Origin: Bacteroidota bacterium
GTDB taxonomy: Bacteria > Bacteroidota > Bacteroidia > Cytophagales > Cyclobacteriaceae
DNA length: 64,000 bases
Assembly (NCBI GenBank): GCA_016178785.1
Contig: JACOSO010000042.1
Span: 62,001-126,000, forward strand
Direction: 5' to 3'
Of this stretch, positions 8,174-18,128 are shown in pieces (position 1 is the stretch's first letter; each line of letters opens with the position of its first letter). Position numbers and translations under genes: made by a program. The notes beneath the pieces were generated by a model. The model was not told the DNA's origin, made no database searches, and worked only from the letters and a program-made list of their open reading frames with translations.

Positions 8174-9316
8174 ATGGAAATGACGAAGATGAAAGAAATA
8201 AAAATGGTTGACTTGCAGGGACAATACCTGCGTATAAAGAATGAAATTGATGCAGCAATACAAGAGGTGCTGATGTCAACGGCATTTATTCAGGGCCCTC
8301 AAGTGAAATTTTTTGCTGAAGATCTCGCTAAGTATAATCATAGTGCTTATGTGGTTCCCTGCGCCAACGGAACAGACGCGCTGCAAATAGCCATGATGGC
8401 GTTGGATTTAAAAAAAGGAGATGAGGTTATACTGCCTGTTCACACCTATGTTGCCACCGCTGAAGTAATCGCGCTGCTGGGGTTGACCCCTGTTTTTATT
8501 GATGTTGAAGAAAAAACATTCAACATTGATCCAAATCAGATCAAAAGTAAAATCACCTCGAAAACAAAGGCACTTGTTCCGGTTCACCTTTACGGCCAGT
8601 GTGCTGACATGGAACCTATCTTAAAAATTGCGCACGAAAATAATCTTTATGTAATTGAAGACTTGGCTCAGGCGCTTGGCGCAGATTACGCTTTCTCCAA
8701 CGGAGCAATAAAACGCGCAGGCAACATGGGTATCATCGGTTGTACTTCGTTTTTCCCTTCTAAAAATTTGGGATGTTATGGCGATGGCGGTGCGATCTTT
8801 ACAAATGATCCATCGCTGGCTGAAAAAATGAAAATGATTTCTACTCACGGCCAGAAAGTAAAATACCAGCACGATATAGTTGGCATAAACAGCAGGCTTG
8901 ACACACTGCAGGCTGCAATTCTTCTGGTGAAATTGAAATACCTGGATGAGTACACGCGCAGGAGAAACGAAGTTGCCGATCATTATGACAAACATTTAGC
9001 GGGCATTTCTTTCATCGAGCTTCCTTTCCGGGCCTCAAACTCAACTCATGTCTTCCATCAATATACTATAAAGACTAAAGGCATCGATCGTGATCGGTTC
9101 AAAAAGTATTTGCAAGACAAAGGAGTTCCTTCAATGATTTATTACCACATTCCGCTGCATCTTCAAAAGGCTTATCGCCAGAATGGATTTGGTGAAGGTT
9201 CTTTTCCTGTCACAGAAAAACTATCGAAAACGGTTCTCTCTCTTCCCATGCACACCGAAATGACCGAAGACGAATTGTCTTACATTTGCCAGATCATTAA
9301 AGGGTACAATGCCTGA
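8174..9316 (+). CDS. wbpE: PLP-dependent sugar aminotransferase, WbpE/WlbC type (DegT/DnrJ/EryC1/StrS)
   Basis: Transfers an amino group from glutamate to C3 of UDP-2-acetamido-3-keto-glucuronate. 380 residues; PLP-binding Lys197 lies in [15 protein letters not shown], with the upstream [11 protein letters not shown] and HLYGQCADM signatures and EDLAQALGA carrying the cofactor-nitrogen Asp. In-frame ATGs at 8180 and 8189 are alternatives; the family usually begins MKxIKMVDL, favouring 8189. It directly precedes and overlaps (8 bp) the matching N-acetyltransferase, and the 3-dehydrogenase follows that, which supports this assignment over other aminotransferases of the same fold. Confidence 0.87.
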   Translation: MEMTKMKEIKMVDLQGQYLRIKNEIDAAIQEVLMSTAFIQGPQVKFFAEDLAKYNHSAYVVPCANGTDALQIAMMALDLKKGDEVILPVHTYVATAEVIALLGLTPVFIDVEEKTFNIDPNQIKSKITSKTKALVPVHLYGQCADMEPILKIAHENNLYVIEDLAQALGADYAFSNGAIKRAGNMGIIGCTSFFPSKNLGCYGDGGAIFTNDPSLAEKMKMISTHGQKVKYQHDIVGINSRLDTLQAAILLVKLKYLDEYTRRRNEVADHYDKHLAGISFIELPFRASNSTHVFHQYTIKTKGIDRDRFKKYLQDKGVPSMIYYHIPLHLQKAYRQNGFGEGSFPVTEKLSKTVLSLPMHTEMTEDELSYICQIIKGYNA

Positions 9317-9890
9317 CGAAAAGAAATATTTTGCACACCCATCGGCCATCATTGATGAAGGCTGCGAAATTGGTGAGGGCACAAAGATCTGGCACTTCTC
9401 TCACATCATGCCCAATTGCAAAATTGGCGAACGATGCAACATTGGACAGAACGTAGTGATTTCGCCAGAAGTTGTGCTTGGCAAAAATGTGAAAGTGCAA
9501 AATAATGTTTCCATTTATACAGGTGTGATTTGCGAAGATGATGTATTCCTTGGCCCATCGATGGTGTTCACCAATGTGACCAACCCACGAAGTGCCGTGA
9601 ATCGAAAAAACCAATATTCAAAGACACTTGTAAAAAAAGGCGCCTCTATTGGCGCAAACTCAACTGTAGTCTGCGGACATGACATCGGTCAGTTTGCATT
9701 TATTGGTGCCGGGGCTGTTGTTACAAAAAATGTTCCCGACTACGCACTTGTTATCGGCAACCCAGCGCGGCAAACCGGATGGATGAGCGAGTACGGGCAT
9801 AAATTAAATTTTGACAAGAACGGAGAAGCAGTTTGCCTGGAGAGTGGAGAGAAGTATGTTCTGAAAAATGGATTTGTTAAAAAAGCATGA
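9309..9890 (+). CDS. wbpD: Sugar N-acetyltransferase, WbpD/WlbB type (left-handed beta-helix)
   Basis: Acetylates the 3-amino group of UDP-2-acetamido-3-amino-glucuronate using acetyl-CoA. 193 residues made mostly of hexapeptide repeats (for example [39 protein letters not shown]), with [10 protein letters not shown] and [17 protein letters not shown] as in WbpD. A trimeric left-handed beta-helix is expected from the family. It overlaps wbpE by 8 bp and the following dehydrogenase by 4 bp (ATGA), so translation is probably coupled. Confidence 0.88.
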   Translation: MPDEKKYFAHPSAIIDEGCEIGEGTKIWHFSHIMPNCKIGERCNIGQNVVISPEVVLGKNVKVQNNVSIYTGVICEDDVFLGPSMVFTNVTNPRSAVNRKNQYSKTLVKKGASIGANSTVVCGHDIGQFAFIGAGAVVTKNVPDYALVIGNPARQTGWMSEYGHKLNFDKNGEAVCLESGEKYVLKNGFVKKA

Positions 9891-10786
9891 AAAATTTTGC
9901 ATTGATAGGCGCAGCAGGCTACATCGCGCCACGGCATTTACAAGCAATCAAAGACACAGGAAATAACTTGGTCGCTGCACTTGATAAGTTCGATAGTGTA
10001 GGCATTATGGATTCTTATTTTCCCCAGGCTGATTTTTTCACGGAGTTTGAACGCTTCGACCGGCACATTGATAAGCTCAAGCGTATTGGTAAGAAGATTG
10101 ACTACGTAAGCATTTGTTCACCCAATTATCTACACGACTCACATATTCGCTTTGCGTTGCGTCATCATGCCGATGCGATTTGTGAAAAACCATTAGTGCT
10201 CAATCCATGGAATGTTGACGCACTCAGCGAAATCGAAAAAGAGACAGGCAAAAGAGTTTATACTATTTTGCAATTGCGCCTGCATCCTAATATCATTCAA
10301 CTAAAAAAGGAAGTTGAAAATGCACCGGCAGATAAAATTTTTGATGTCAACCTCACCTACATTACATCGCGGGGCAAGTGGTATCATCACAGTTGGAAAG
10401 GCGATGAAATCAAATCGGGGGGGATTGCCACCAACATCGGCATTCATTTTTTCGATATGCTATTGTGGGTGTTTGGCGACATAAAGGAACTGAAGATCAA
10501 CAGCTACGAAGTGGATAAAGCCTCTGGCTTTTTGGAATTGAAGAAAGCAAGAGTGAATTGGATGCTCAGCATCAATGAAAATGATCTGCCTGTAGAAGCA
10601 AAAACAAAAGGCAAGCGCACGTTCCGATCTCTTAAAAGGGATGGCAACGAAATTGAATTCAGTGATGGGTTCACCGAATTGCATACAAAAAGCTATTCGG
10701 AGATTTTGGCAGGTCGTGGATTTGGATTGAATGATGCAAGGCCTTCAATTGAACTCGCTCATCAAATCAGGCCAAAGAGAAATTAA
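9887..10786 (+). CDS. wbpB: UDP-GlcNAc-uronate 3-dehydrogenase, WlbA/WbpB type (Gfo/Idh/MocA family)
   Basis: Oxidises C3 of UDP-N-acetylglucosaminuronic acid so that WbpE can aminate it. 299 residues: Rossmann motif near the N-terminus ([14 protein letters not shown]), the family EKP motif (Glu100-Lys101-Pro102), and [18 protein letters not shown] with the conserved histidine of the substrate site. It is slightly shorter than the usual 310-320. The order TviB/WbpA, WbpE, WbpD, WbpB supplies every step from UDP-GlcNAc to UDP-GlcNAc3NAcA. The next epimerase, WbpI, that would give the ManNAc3NAcA form is not in the window. Confidence 0.87.
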   Translation: MKNFALIGAAGYIAPRHLQAIKDTGNNLVAALDKFDSVGIMDSYFPQADFFTEFERFDRHIDKLKRIGKKIDYVSICSPNYLHDSHIRFALRHHADAICEKPLVLNPWNVDALSEIEKETGKRVYTILQLRLHPNIIQLKKEVENAPADKIFDVNLTYITSRGKWYHHSWKGDEIKSGGIATNIGIHFFDMLLWVFGDIKELKINSYEVDKASGFLELKKARVNWMLSINENDLPVEAKTKGKRTFRSLKRDGNEIEFSDGFTELHTKSYSEILAGRGFGLNDARPSIELAHQIRPKRN

Positions 10787-10792
10787 GAATTT

Positions 10793-11671
10793 ATGAAAGG
10801 AATTATTTTAGCTTGCGGATCAGGAACAAGGCTTTATCCGCTGACAAAATCAGTATCAAAACAATTATTGCCCATCTACGACAAGCCGATGATCTATTAT
10901 CCGCTATCTGTGCTGATGCTGGCTGACATTCGAGAGATTTTAGTCATTACTACTCCTCACGAAAAAGTTCTTTTTCAAAATTTATTGGGAGATGGAAGTC
11001 AATTTGGACTGAAGCTGGAGTACCGTGAGCAGCCTTCGCCTGATGGGCTCGCGCAGGCATTCATTATTGGAGAAACTTTTATTGGAAAGGACAATGTATG
11101 TCTTGTGCTCGGTGATAATATTTTTTACGGTTACAATTTCTCTTCAATGCTCGAAGAAGCAGGTCAGCTTAAAAGGGGCGCAGAAGTTTTTGGCTATTAT
11201 GTAAATGATCCAGACCGTTACGGAGTTGTTGAGTTCGATTCAATAGGCAAAGTCATTTCGATCGAAGAGAAACCCAAAGAGCCAAAATCAAATTACGCTG
11301 TCACAGGCCTGTATTTCTATGACAACAGCGTAGTTGATCGCGCGAAGAAGATCAAGCCATCTCCAAGGGGCGAATTAGAAATTACCGATCTTAACAAAAG
11401 CTATTTAGATGAAGGCCAGCTTCATGTGAAGTTATTAGGAAGAGGAATGGCTTGGCTTGACACAGGCACTCATGAATCCTTGATTCGAGCATCAACTTTT
11501 GTTGAATCGATTGAAGAACGACAAGGGCTAAAAATTGCATGCCTAGAAGAAATTGCATTCCGCAAAGGATATATTTCAAAAGAAAAAATATTGGAACTAG
11601 CTAAACCCCTGAGCAAAAATCAATATGGTCAATACCTGATCAAAATCGCTAACGAAAAAATTAATCCATGA
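10793..11671 (+). CDS. rmlA: Glucose-1-phosphate thymidylyltransferase RmlA
   Basis: Makes dTDP-glucose from glucose-1-phosphate and dTTP, the first step to dTDP-rhamnose and other deoxysugars. 292 residues with the nucleotidyltransferase loop [39 protein letters not shown] (metal-binding Asp) and the [20 protein letters not shown] segment, all RmlA hallmarks. The first glycine of the usual AGGSGTR loop is Cys here, a mild variation next to the nucleotide site. It starts 6 bp after wbpB and overlaps rmlC (ATGA). Confidence 0.93.
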   Translation: MKGIILACGSGTRLYPLTKSVSKQLLPIYDKPMIYYPLSVLMLADIREILVITTPHEKVLFQNLLGDGSQFGLKLEYREQPSPDGLAQAFIIGETFIGKDNVCLVLGDNIFYGYNFSSMLEEAGQLKRGAEVFGYYVNDPDRYGVVEFDSIGKVISIEEKPKEPKSNYAVTGLYFYDNSVVDRAKKIKPSPRGELEITDLNKSYLDEGQLHVKLLGRGMAWLDTGTHESLIRASTFVESIEERQGLKIACLEEIAFRKGYISKEKILELAKPLSKNQYGQYLIKIANEKINP

Positions 11672-12225
11672 GCAAAATAAAATTAATCGAAACGGGATTT
11701 GATGATTTATTGATTATTGAAGTTCCAAAATTTGGGGATGCACGGGGGTATTTTTCAGAGACATATAATTATCGTGATTTGAAATCAAGTGGAGTCGACA
11801 TTCAATTTGTACAAGACAATCAATCTAAGTCTTCTCGTGGAGTGATTCGAGGGCTTCACTTTCAAAACGCTCCATACGCACAAACCAAATTGGTTCGTGT
11901 GCTTAGCGGGTCTATTCTTGATGTTGTCCTTGATTTGAGAAGAGATAAAAAGACTTTTGGTAAAATTTTTCAATTAGAAATGTCAGCCGAAAAAGCTCAG
12001 CAGCTTTTGGTACCCAAGGGTTTTGCTCATGGGTTTATAGTGCTCAGTAGTAGTGCAGAGTTACTTTATAAAACCGATGAATTCCATTTCACTGAATCAG
12101 AAGGTGGGATTTTGTTCAATGACCCCGCACTGAATATTGATTGGAAAATTCCTTTTTCGGAAATGATAATCTCGGATCGTGACAAAAAACATCCTAAGTT
12201 TGCAGACGCCAAATTCAATTTTTAA
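11668..12225 (+). CDS. rmlC: dTDP-4-dehydrorhamnose 3,5-epimerase RmlC
   Basis: Epimerises C3 and C5 of dTDP-4-keto-6-deoxyglucose. 185 residues forming a cupin-type jelly roll: [10 protein letters not shown] at the N-terminus, catalytic His64 in GVIRGLHFQ, and [11 protein letters not shown] and LLYKTDEFH toward the middle with the catalytic tyrosine region. Length is normal. It is flanked by rmlA (4-bp overlap) and rmlB (9-bp gap). rmlD, needed to finish dTDP-L-rhamnose, is not seen. Confidence 0.92.
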   Translation: MSKIKLIETGFDDLLIIEVPKFGDARGYFSETYNYRDLKSSGVDIQFVQDNQSKSSRGVIRGLHFQNAPYAQTKLVRVLSGSILDVVLDLRRDKKTFGKIFQLEMSAEKAQQLLVPKGFAHGFIVLSSSAELLYKTDEFHFTESEGGILFNDPALNIDWKIPFSEMIISDRDKKHPKFADAKFNF

Positions 12226-12234
12226 GATAAGACA

Positions 12235-13251
12235 ATGAAGTCCATTTTAGTTACAGGTGGAGCTGGGTTTATCGGCTCCAATTTCGTTTTGCATTTCTTA
12301 AACAAGTATCCCGATTATCAAGTCATTAATCTTGACCTGCTCACCTATGCGGGAACACTTGACAATCTTAAAGAAGAACAGGCCAATCCTCGTCACATTT
12401 TTGTAAAGGGCGACATTATGGATCGCACGTTGGTCGAAAAGACTTTTCATGAGCATGATATTTCAGGAGTGATCCATTTCGCAGCAGAGTCGCACGTTGA
12501 TAATTCCATTTCCGGACCCGAAGCATTCATTAAAACCAATGTCTTCGGAACGTTCACAATTTTAGATGTTGCAAGAAAAAACTGGATGGATGCCCCGTTC
12601 CAATTCAAGCAAGGCAAAAACGGAAATCGCTTTTTGCACATCTCCACCGATGAAGTATATGGTTCGCTTGGCGCAGCCGGACTGTTCACAGAACAAACTG
12701 CTTACGCGCCTAACAGTCCTTACTCTGCTTCGAAGGCGAGTAGTGATATGCTGGTGAGAAGTTATTTTCACACCTACGGAATGAATGTTGTTACCACAAA
12801 TTGTTCAAATAATTACGGCCCAAAACAGCATCAAGAGAAATTGATTCCAACCATTATACGTTCAGCTCTGACAGGCAAATCGATTCCGATTTATGGTGAC
12901 GGGAAAAATGTGCGCGACTGGCTTTATGTTTTAGATCATGTAAAAGGAATTGACCTTGCTTTCCATAATGGCAAAGCTGGTCAGACTTACAATATTGGTG
13001 GTCGCAATGAGCGCAATAATAATCAAATTGCTGAAACGATTTGTTCCATTCTTGACAAACTCAAACCTCGCGCTGATGGAAAGTCGTATCGCCAACAAAT
13101 CACATACGTACAAGACCGGGCTGGTCACGACAAGCGCTACGCCATTGATGCAACCAAAATTGAAAATGAGTTGAAGTGGAAAGCGGATGAAAATTTTGAT
13201 AGCGGAATTCAGAAGACGGTCAAATGGTATCTTGAAAAACTCAGTGCTTGA
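12235..13251 (+). CDS. rmlB: dTDP-glucose 4,6-dehydratase RmlB
   Basis: Converts dTDP-glucose to dTDP-4-keto-6-deoxyglucose using bound NAD. 338 residues, extended SDR fold: GGAGFIGSNF at the N-terminus, AAESHVDNSI, the STDEVYG motif with the dehydratase-specific Asp-Glu pair, catalytic Tyr163/Lys167 in SPYSASKASSDM, and NNYGPKQHQEKLIP. It is the last gene of the sugar operon; 118 bp separate it from the peptidase gene. That gap holds only an AT-only fold-back (GATTTTTTG/CAAAAAAATC) and no convincing GC-rich terminator. Confidence 0.94.
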   Translation: MKSILVTGGAGFIGSNFVLHFLNKYPDYQVINLDLLTYAGTLDNLKEEQANPRHIFVKGDIMDRTLVEKTFHEHDISGVIHFAAESHVDNSISGPEAFIKTNVFGTFTILDVARKNWMDAPFQFKQGKNGNRFLHISTDEVYGSLGAAGLFTEQTAYAPNSPYSASKASSDMLVRSYFHTYGMNVVTTNCSNNYGPKQHQEKLIPTIIRSALTGKSIPIYGDGKNVRDWLYVLDHVKGIDLAFHNGKAGQTYNIGGRNERNNNQIAETICSILDKLKPRADGKSYRQQITYVQDRAGHDKRYAIDATKIENELKWKADENFDSGIQKTVKWYLEKLSA

Positions 13252-13369
13252 AGGGAATTTGATTTTTTGATACAAAAAAATCCAGCAGCAGAATCGGCAT
13301 CCGTTAGTCATTTCGTTCTTGCTCCCCTCCCAATTACTTCTTATTATTACTTTCTAACCCATCAAACTC

Positions 13370-15505
13370 ATGAAATATTTTTCATTTGTCTCAGTTGCAT
13401 TAATTCTATTAATTTCTTGCAGCAAATCGCCAAAAGTTGATCAGGATTTCATCTATCCAAAATCTGATAAAGGCGATGTAGTCGACACCCTGTTCGGTGT
13501 GGTCATTGCTGATCCTTATCGCTGGATGGAAAACGACACAGCTCAATCTACTGCGGATTGGGTGAAAAATCAAAATGAAATTACGTTAGGGTTCTTGAAA
13601 AAAATCCCTTATCGCGATGCAATCAAAAAACGATTGGAAGAATTATACAATTATGAACGATTGACAGCGCCCTTCAAAGAAGGAGAATATTATTACTTCT
13701 ATAAAAATGACGGATTGCAAAATCACAGCGTATTATATCGTAAAAAAGGAATGGACGGAGTCTCTGAAGTATTTCTTGATCCAAATAGTTTTTCGAAAGA
13801 CGGAACTACACGCTTAGCAGGCGTTTCCTTTTCAAAAGATGGATCAAGGGTAGGATTTCAAATTTCGAAGGGTGGAGCAGATTGGACCGAAGCAATAATC
13901 ATCAATGCTGCAGATAAAAAACTTTTGGAAGATACCCTGCGTGACATCAAGTTCAGCGGAATTTCATGGAGAGGCAACGAGGGGTTTTATTTCAGTACCT
14001 ATGAAAAACCTAAAGGCAGTCAGCTTTCTGCCAAAACTCAAAATCATAAATTGTATTATCACAAAGTTGGAGCGCCACGCAGTCAAGATAAATTAGTCTT
14101 TGGTGATGATAAAAATCCAAGAAGATATGTGGGTGGTTATCTTACAGAAGATGAACGTTTCCTTGTTGTTTCAGCCGCCAACAGTACCACGGGAAATGAA
14201 TTGTACATTCAAGATTTAAAAAATCCATCGGCCAAGTTGATGACCATGGTTAATAACTTTGATAATAATCATGGCATCATTGCAAATGACGGTGACAGGC
14301 TAATCATTGAAACCAATCTGAATGCCCCCAACAGCCGGGTGGTTGAAGTGGGCTTAGCAAAACCTACACCCGAAAACTGGAAAGATATCATTCCAGAAAC
14401 TGAAAATGTATTGAATACGAACACAGGTGGCGGCAAAATATTTGCGAGTTATTTAGTAGATGTTAAGACAGAAGTGAAACAATTCGATATGAAGGGTAAA
14501 CTTGAGCGCAAAATTGAATTGCCCGGTATTGGCACAGCCAACGGCTTTGGAGGCAAGCAGAGCGACAAAGAACTTTATTATTCGTTTACCTCATTCACCT
14601 ACCCGCCAACTATTTTTAAATACGATATCACGAGCGGCAAATCTTCGCTTCACGAAAAACCAAAAGTCGATTTCAAGCCGGAAGAGTACGAAACCATGCA
14701 AGTTTTTTACAGCAGCAAGGACGGAACACGCATCCCCATGTTTATCACATACAAAAAAGGGCTTGAATTGAATGGAAAAAATCCAACGCTCCTATATGCC
14801 TATGGGGGATTCAACATCAGCCTTACGCCAAGTTTCAGCACTTCTAGAATTGTTTGGTTAGAAAATGGAGGAGTCTATGCTCAACCCAATTTGCGCGGTG
14901 GCGGAGAGTACGGAGAGAAATGGCATTTGGCCGGAACAAAAATGAACAAACAAAATGTGTTTGATGATTTCATTGCAGCGGGTGAATACCTGATCAAAGA
15001 AAAATATACTTCAAGCGATTATCTCGCCATTCAAGGTGGTTCAAACGGTGGCTTACTTGTTGGTGCAACAATGACACAACGACCCGATTTAATGAAAGTA
15101 GCTTTACCTGCTGTTGGTGTTATGGACATGTTGCGCTATCATAAATTCACAGCCGGTGCAGGTTGGGCATACGATTATGGCACTGCCGATGACTCGAAAG
15201 AAATGCTTGAGTATTTGAGAAAATATTCTCCCGTTCATGCACTGAAGCCCGGCACTTCTTATCCGGCCACTTTGGTAACCACGGCTGATCATGATGATCG
15301 TGTGGTCCCGGCTCACTCATTCAAGTTTGCCGCGACATTACAAGAAGATCACAAAGGAACTTCTCCTGTTTTAATTCGGATTGATACCAAATCGGGTCAC
15401 GGTTCATCCAATCTCTCTAAAGCGTTGGATGTAACAGCCGATCAGTATGCATTCACATGGTACAACATGGGCGTGCTTCCACCCTTGGCAAAAAAAGACA
15501 TGTAA
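13370..15505 (+). CDS. Prolyl oligopeptidase family serine peptidase (S9A), predicted lipoprotein
   Basis: Cleaves short peptides after proline; probably tethered in the envelope. 711 residues. The N-terminus has a hydrophobic segment ending in LLISC, a lipobox with Cys17. A beta-propeller region follows (PYRWMENDTAQ near residue 50 is the conserved entry), then a C-terminal alpha/beta hydrolase domain with the triad: Ser558 in GGSNGGLL, Asp in ADHDDRVVPAHS (about 639-650) and His near 679 in SGHGSS. Length matches the family. It stands alone between the sugar operon and the convergent uvrC gene. Confidence 0.92.
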   Translation: MKYFSFVSVALILLISCSKSPKVDQDFIYPKSDKGDVVDTLFGVVIADPYRWMENDTAQSTADWVKNQNEITLGFLKKIPYRDAIKKRLEELYNYERLTAPFKEGEYYYFYKNDGLQNHSVLYRKKGMDGVSEVFLDPNSFSKDGTTRLAGVSFSKDGSRVGFQISKGGADWTEAIIINAADKKLLEDTLRDIKFSGISWRGNEGFYFSTYEKPKGSQLSAKTQNHKLYYHKVGAPRSQDKLVFGDDKNPRRYVGGYLTEDERFLVVSAANSTTGNELYIQDLKNPSAKLMTMVNNFDNNHGIIANDGDRLIIETNLNAPNSRVVEVGLAKPTPENWKDIIPETENVLNTNTGGGKIFASYLVDVKTEVKQFDMKGKLERKIELPGIGTANGFGGKQSDKELYYSFTSFTYPPTIFKYDITSGKSSLHEKPKVDFKPEEYETMQVFYSSKDGTRIPMFITYKKGLELNGKNPTLLYAYGGFNISLTPSFSTSRIVWLENGGVYAQPNLRGGGEYGEKWHLAGTKMNKQNVFDDFIAAGEYLIKEKYTSSDYLAIQGGSNGGLLVGATMTQRPDLMKVALPAVGVMDMLRYHKFTAGAGWAYDYGTADDSKEMLEYLRKYSPVHALKPGTSYPATLVTTADHDDRVVPAHSFKFAATLQEDHKGTSPVLIRIDTKSGHGSSNLSKALDVTADQYAFTWYNMGVLPPLAKKDM

Positions 15506-15519
15506 CCTAGTCAGTTGCC

Positions 15520-15556
15520 GGTTACTGGTCACCAGGGTAACTGGTGTCCGGTAACT
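15520..15556. terminator. Imperfect hairpin between convergent genes, overlapping the uvrC 3' end
   Basis: A 14-bp arm TTACTGGTCACCAG (15522-15535) faces CTGGTGTCCGGTAA (15541-15554) across a 5-base loop, with one wobble and one mismatch, plus outer pairs. It includes the uvrC stop codon and its last codons. No clean T-run follows immediately on either strand, so terminator function is uncertain; it could also be a small palindromic repeat unit. Confidence 0.45.
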
Positions 15557-17330
15557 TTATCCTTTCAGCCGATTTCTTTCCAATAAGTTCAGCCAGTTCT
15601 TCCAGTGAAGCGTCCTTGATTTTTTTCACTGACTTAAAATGCCGGAGGAGCTTGTCGGCTGTCTTTTTGCCAATGCCGGGGATGCTTTCAAGTTCAGTAA
15701 CAAAAGTGTTTTTGCTTCTCTTGAGTCTGTGAAACTCAATGGCAAAGCGGTGGGCTTCATCACGGATTTGTTGAATCAATAAAAGCCCAGGAGATTTTTT
15801 GCTGATGAGGAGTGGCAGTGGGTCTTCGGGGTAATAGATTTCTTCTAATTTTTTAGCGATGCCAACAATCGGAATTTTGCCATACAATCCTAAATCTTTC
15901 AGCGCCTCGCACGCACTGCTTAGCTGACCCTTGCCTCCATCCACAATGATCAAACTTGGATATTCGCTTTGCTCTTCTATGATGCGCATGTACCTGCGTG
16001 TTACTATTTCTTTCATCGAAGCAAAATCGTCCGGGCCAACCACAGTTTTGATGTTGAAATGCCGATAGCCTTTTTTATCTGGATAGCCGTCAACAAATCG
16101 AACCATGCTCGCCACAGGGGATGTGCCTTGAAAATTGGAGTTGTCAAAACACTCGATGATTTTTGGAAAATGGACTAATCTTAAATTCTCCTGAAGGATA
16201 GAAAGGACTTCGCTTTTCTTTGATTTGCGAGAATCTTTCGAGAGCTCTTTCTCTCGCTTCATGAACATCGAATTCTTTAACGACATTTCAACCAGCTTTC
16301 TTTTATCACCGATTTGCGGCACAACATTTTCGAAATCACCTGACTTTAACGAAAGTGGAATGTTGGTATAAACTTCCGGATTACTGCTTCGATAGGTAGC
16401 TCGTAATTCGACAACAGCATAGTTCAGAATTTCTTCATCGGTTTCATCCAATTTCTTCTTGATCTCTATATTCTTCGAAAAAATGATCGAACCTTCTTTC
16501 ACTTGCAAGTAATTGATGAAGGCAGATGTTGGTGAACTGGCAATCGTGATCACGTCAATGTTGGTGAGCTTACGATTTACAACTAATGACCTTGATTGGA
16601 AGTTTTCGAGCAGGCCTAATTTTTGTTTGAACTCATCGGCTTTTTCAAATTCCATTTTTTCGGCAGCTTCATTCATTCGCGAGGTGAACTCTTCTTCCAC
16701 TACACTCAAATCGCCCTTTAAAATATTTCTCGCCTGCGCAATATCATCGAGGTAGCTTTTTTCATCTTGCAGCCCCTCGCACGGGCCTTTGCAGTTGCCG
16801 ATGTGATACTCCAGGCAAACTTTAAATTTCTTCTGAAGAATATTCTCTTCTGACAAAATCAAATTGCACGTGCGAATGGAGTAAAGTTTTCGCACCAATT
16901 CCAAAATATTCTTCATTGACACTACGCTGGAATAGGGCCCAAAATATTCACCCTGTCGGGGAATGAATTTGCGAGTAGAAATGATTCGGGGAAAGCGCTC
17001 CTTAATGATGCAAAGGAAAGGGAATGTCTTATCGTCTTTTAAAAGGATATTGTACTTCGGCTGGTTTTGCTTGATGAGATTGTTTTCAAGCAACAGTGCA
17101 TCAAACTCATTGTTCGCCAATGTGAATTCGATGTTTCGAATCTCAGAAACTAATCTTTCCGTCTTGCGGCTTTCCTGTGATTGTTTGTTGAAATAACTGC
17201 TTACTCTTTTTTTTAAACTCTTCGCCTTGCCCACGTAGATCATCACCCCGTCTTCATTGAAATAACGGTACACCCCAGGAGAATCAGGCAATGTCGCGAT
17301 TATGGATTTTAATTTTTCGTCTTTCGTCAC
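15522..17330 (-). CDS. uvrC: Excinuclease ABC subunit C
   Basis: Nuclease of nucleotide-excision repair that makes both incisions around a lesion bound by UvrB. 602 residues: N-terminal GIY-YIG domain (PGVYRYF, IYVGKAKSLKKRVSSYF, residues 18-50), a Cys-rich segment, the UVR motif (about 205-240), the RNase H-like incision domain with ECFDNSNFQGTSPV and IIVDGGKGQLSSA, and C-terminal helix-hairpin-helix motifs (ESIPGIGKKTADKLL). The start is GTG at 17330. The last residues fall in the hairpin at 15520-15556. Confidence 0.96.
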   Translation of the reverse strand: MTKDEKLKSIIATLPDSPGVYRYFNEDGVMIYVGKAKSLKKRVSSYFNKQSQESRKTERLVSEIRNIEFTLANNEFDALLLENNLIKQNQPKYNILLKDDKTFPFLCIIKERFPRIISTRKFIPRQGEYFGPYSSVVSMKNILELVRKLYSIRTCNLILSEENILQKKFKVCLEYHIGNCKGPCEGLQDEKSYLDDIAQARNILKGDLSVVEEEFTSRMNEAAEKMEFEKADEFKQKLGLLENFQSRSLVVNRKLTNIDVITIASSPTSAFINYLQVKEGSIIFSKNIEIKKKLDETDEEILNYAVVELRATYRSSNPEVYTNIPLSLKSGDFENVVPQIGDKRKLVEMSLKNSMFMKREKELSKDSRKSKKSEVLSILQENLRLVHFPKIIECFDNSNFQGTSPVASMVRFVDGYPDKKGYRHFNIKTVVGPDDFASMKEIVTRRYMRIIEEQSEYPSLIIVDGGKGQLSSACEALKDLGLYGKIPIVGIAKKLEEIYYPEDPLPLLISKKSPGLLLIQQIRDEAHRFAIEFHRLKRSKNTFVTELESIPGIGKKTADKLLRHFKSVKKIKDASLEELAELIGKKSAERIKLPDTSYPGDQ

Positions 17331-17450
17331 GCTGCAATTTCGGCAAAATCTTAAATACGAGAGTGTTAAAATTCAGATGTTTGTTCGATGTCGCTCAAAA
17401 AAAAAGCGGCAATCATTACACTTTCCTAGATTTTAATTTTGAAAGGCCGT

Positions 17451-18086
17451 CTAGGGAAGAATGTTTCGCTCCCGCGCAATTCGCAGGAGCATCTGAAGGC
17501 TATTGATGTTGAATTTGCGGAACAGGTTTTTACGATGGGTTTCTACCGTGAGTGGACTCAGGAAAAGCTTTTCGGCAATTTGAGGACCCTTCAATCCATC
17601 GGCCAAGAGGTGTAAAATTTCTTTTTCTCTGCGGGTGAGCAAGGGATCATCGGTGGCGAGTGACTTCGGGACCTGAAACTGCTCCAATATTTTTTCATTG
17701 GCTGCCCGGCTGAGGTACACTTTTCCTTTTGAAACGGTTTCGATGGCTTCCAGTAGTTCGGACCGTTCCATATTTTTGAGCAAGTATCCGTTTCCTCCTC
17801 GTTGTAAAAGGCTGGTGATTATACCGGCTTCGTTGGTGGAGGTAAGTCCAATTATCTTCGGGTGATGGCACTTTGCTCTGATCTTCATACACAGCTCCAA
17901 GCCATCTAAATCGGGCAGGCTTATGTCCAACAAAATAATATCGGGCTCATTGTCCATTAGAAAAGACAAAGTTTCGGCAGCCGTTTTACAAGCGCCAGTA
18001 ATACGAAGGGAGGGCTCATCCTTCAGCATTGTTTTTATTCCATCGTGAACCAGCGGATGATCATCAACAACTAAGATACTTATCAC
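17451..18086 (-). CDS. NarL/LuxR-family response regulator
   Basis: DNA-binding response regulator. 211 residues: receiver domain with acidic pair Asp8/Asp9, phosphoacceptor Asp54 in ILLDISLPDLDG, Thr82 and Lys104, then a LuxR-type helix-turn-helix (LTRREKEILHLLADGLKGPQIAEKL and following). All receiver residues are intact. It lies 42 bp after the TPR sensor kinase, so the two form a two-component pair. Targets are unknown; the divergent surface-protein genes at 20259 onward are the nearest candidates. Confidence 0.93.
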   Translation of the reverse strand: MISILVVDDHPLVHDGIKTMLKDEPSLRITGACKTAAETLSFLMDNEPDIILLDISLPDLDGLELCMKIRAKCHHPKIIGLTSTNEAGIITSLLQRGGNGYLLKNMERSELLEAIETVSKGKVYLSRAANEKILEQFQVPKSLATDDPLLTRREKEILHLLADGLKGPQIAEKLFLSPLTVETHRKNLFRKFNINSLQMLLRIARERNILP

Positions 18087-18128
18087 GGCCTCAGGATTAT
18101 TGATTATAAATATAGGGATTGCGATCAG

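Noticed and set aside
10793-11671. RmlA inactivated by Cys in the nucleotide loop (ACGSGTR)
   Set aside because: The remaining GSGTR, Lys and Asp residues are intact, and small variation at this glycine does not by itself imply loss of activity.
13252-13369. Terminator after rmlB
   Set aside because: The only fold-back is AT-only (GATTTTTTG/CAAAAAAATC) with a 3-base loop and no GC stem.
17424-17456. CCTAGA/TCTAGG hairpin as terminator for the LuxR regulator at 17451
   Set aside because: The stem is only 6 bp with a 20-base loop and no T-run next to it.
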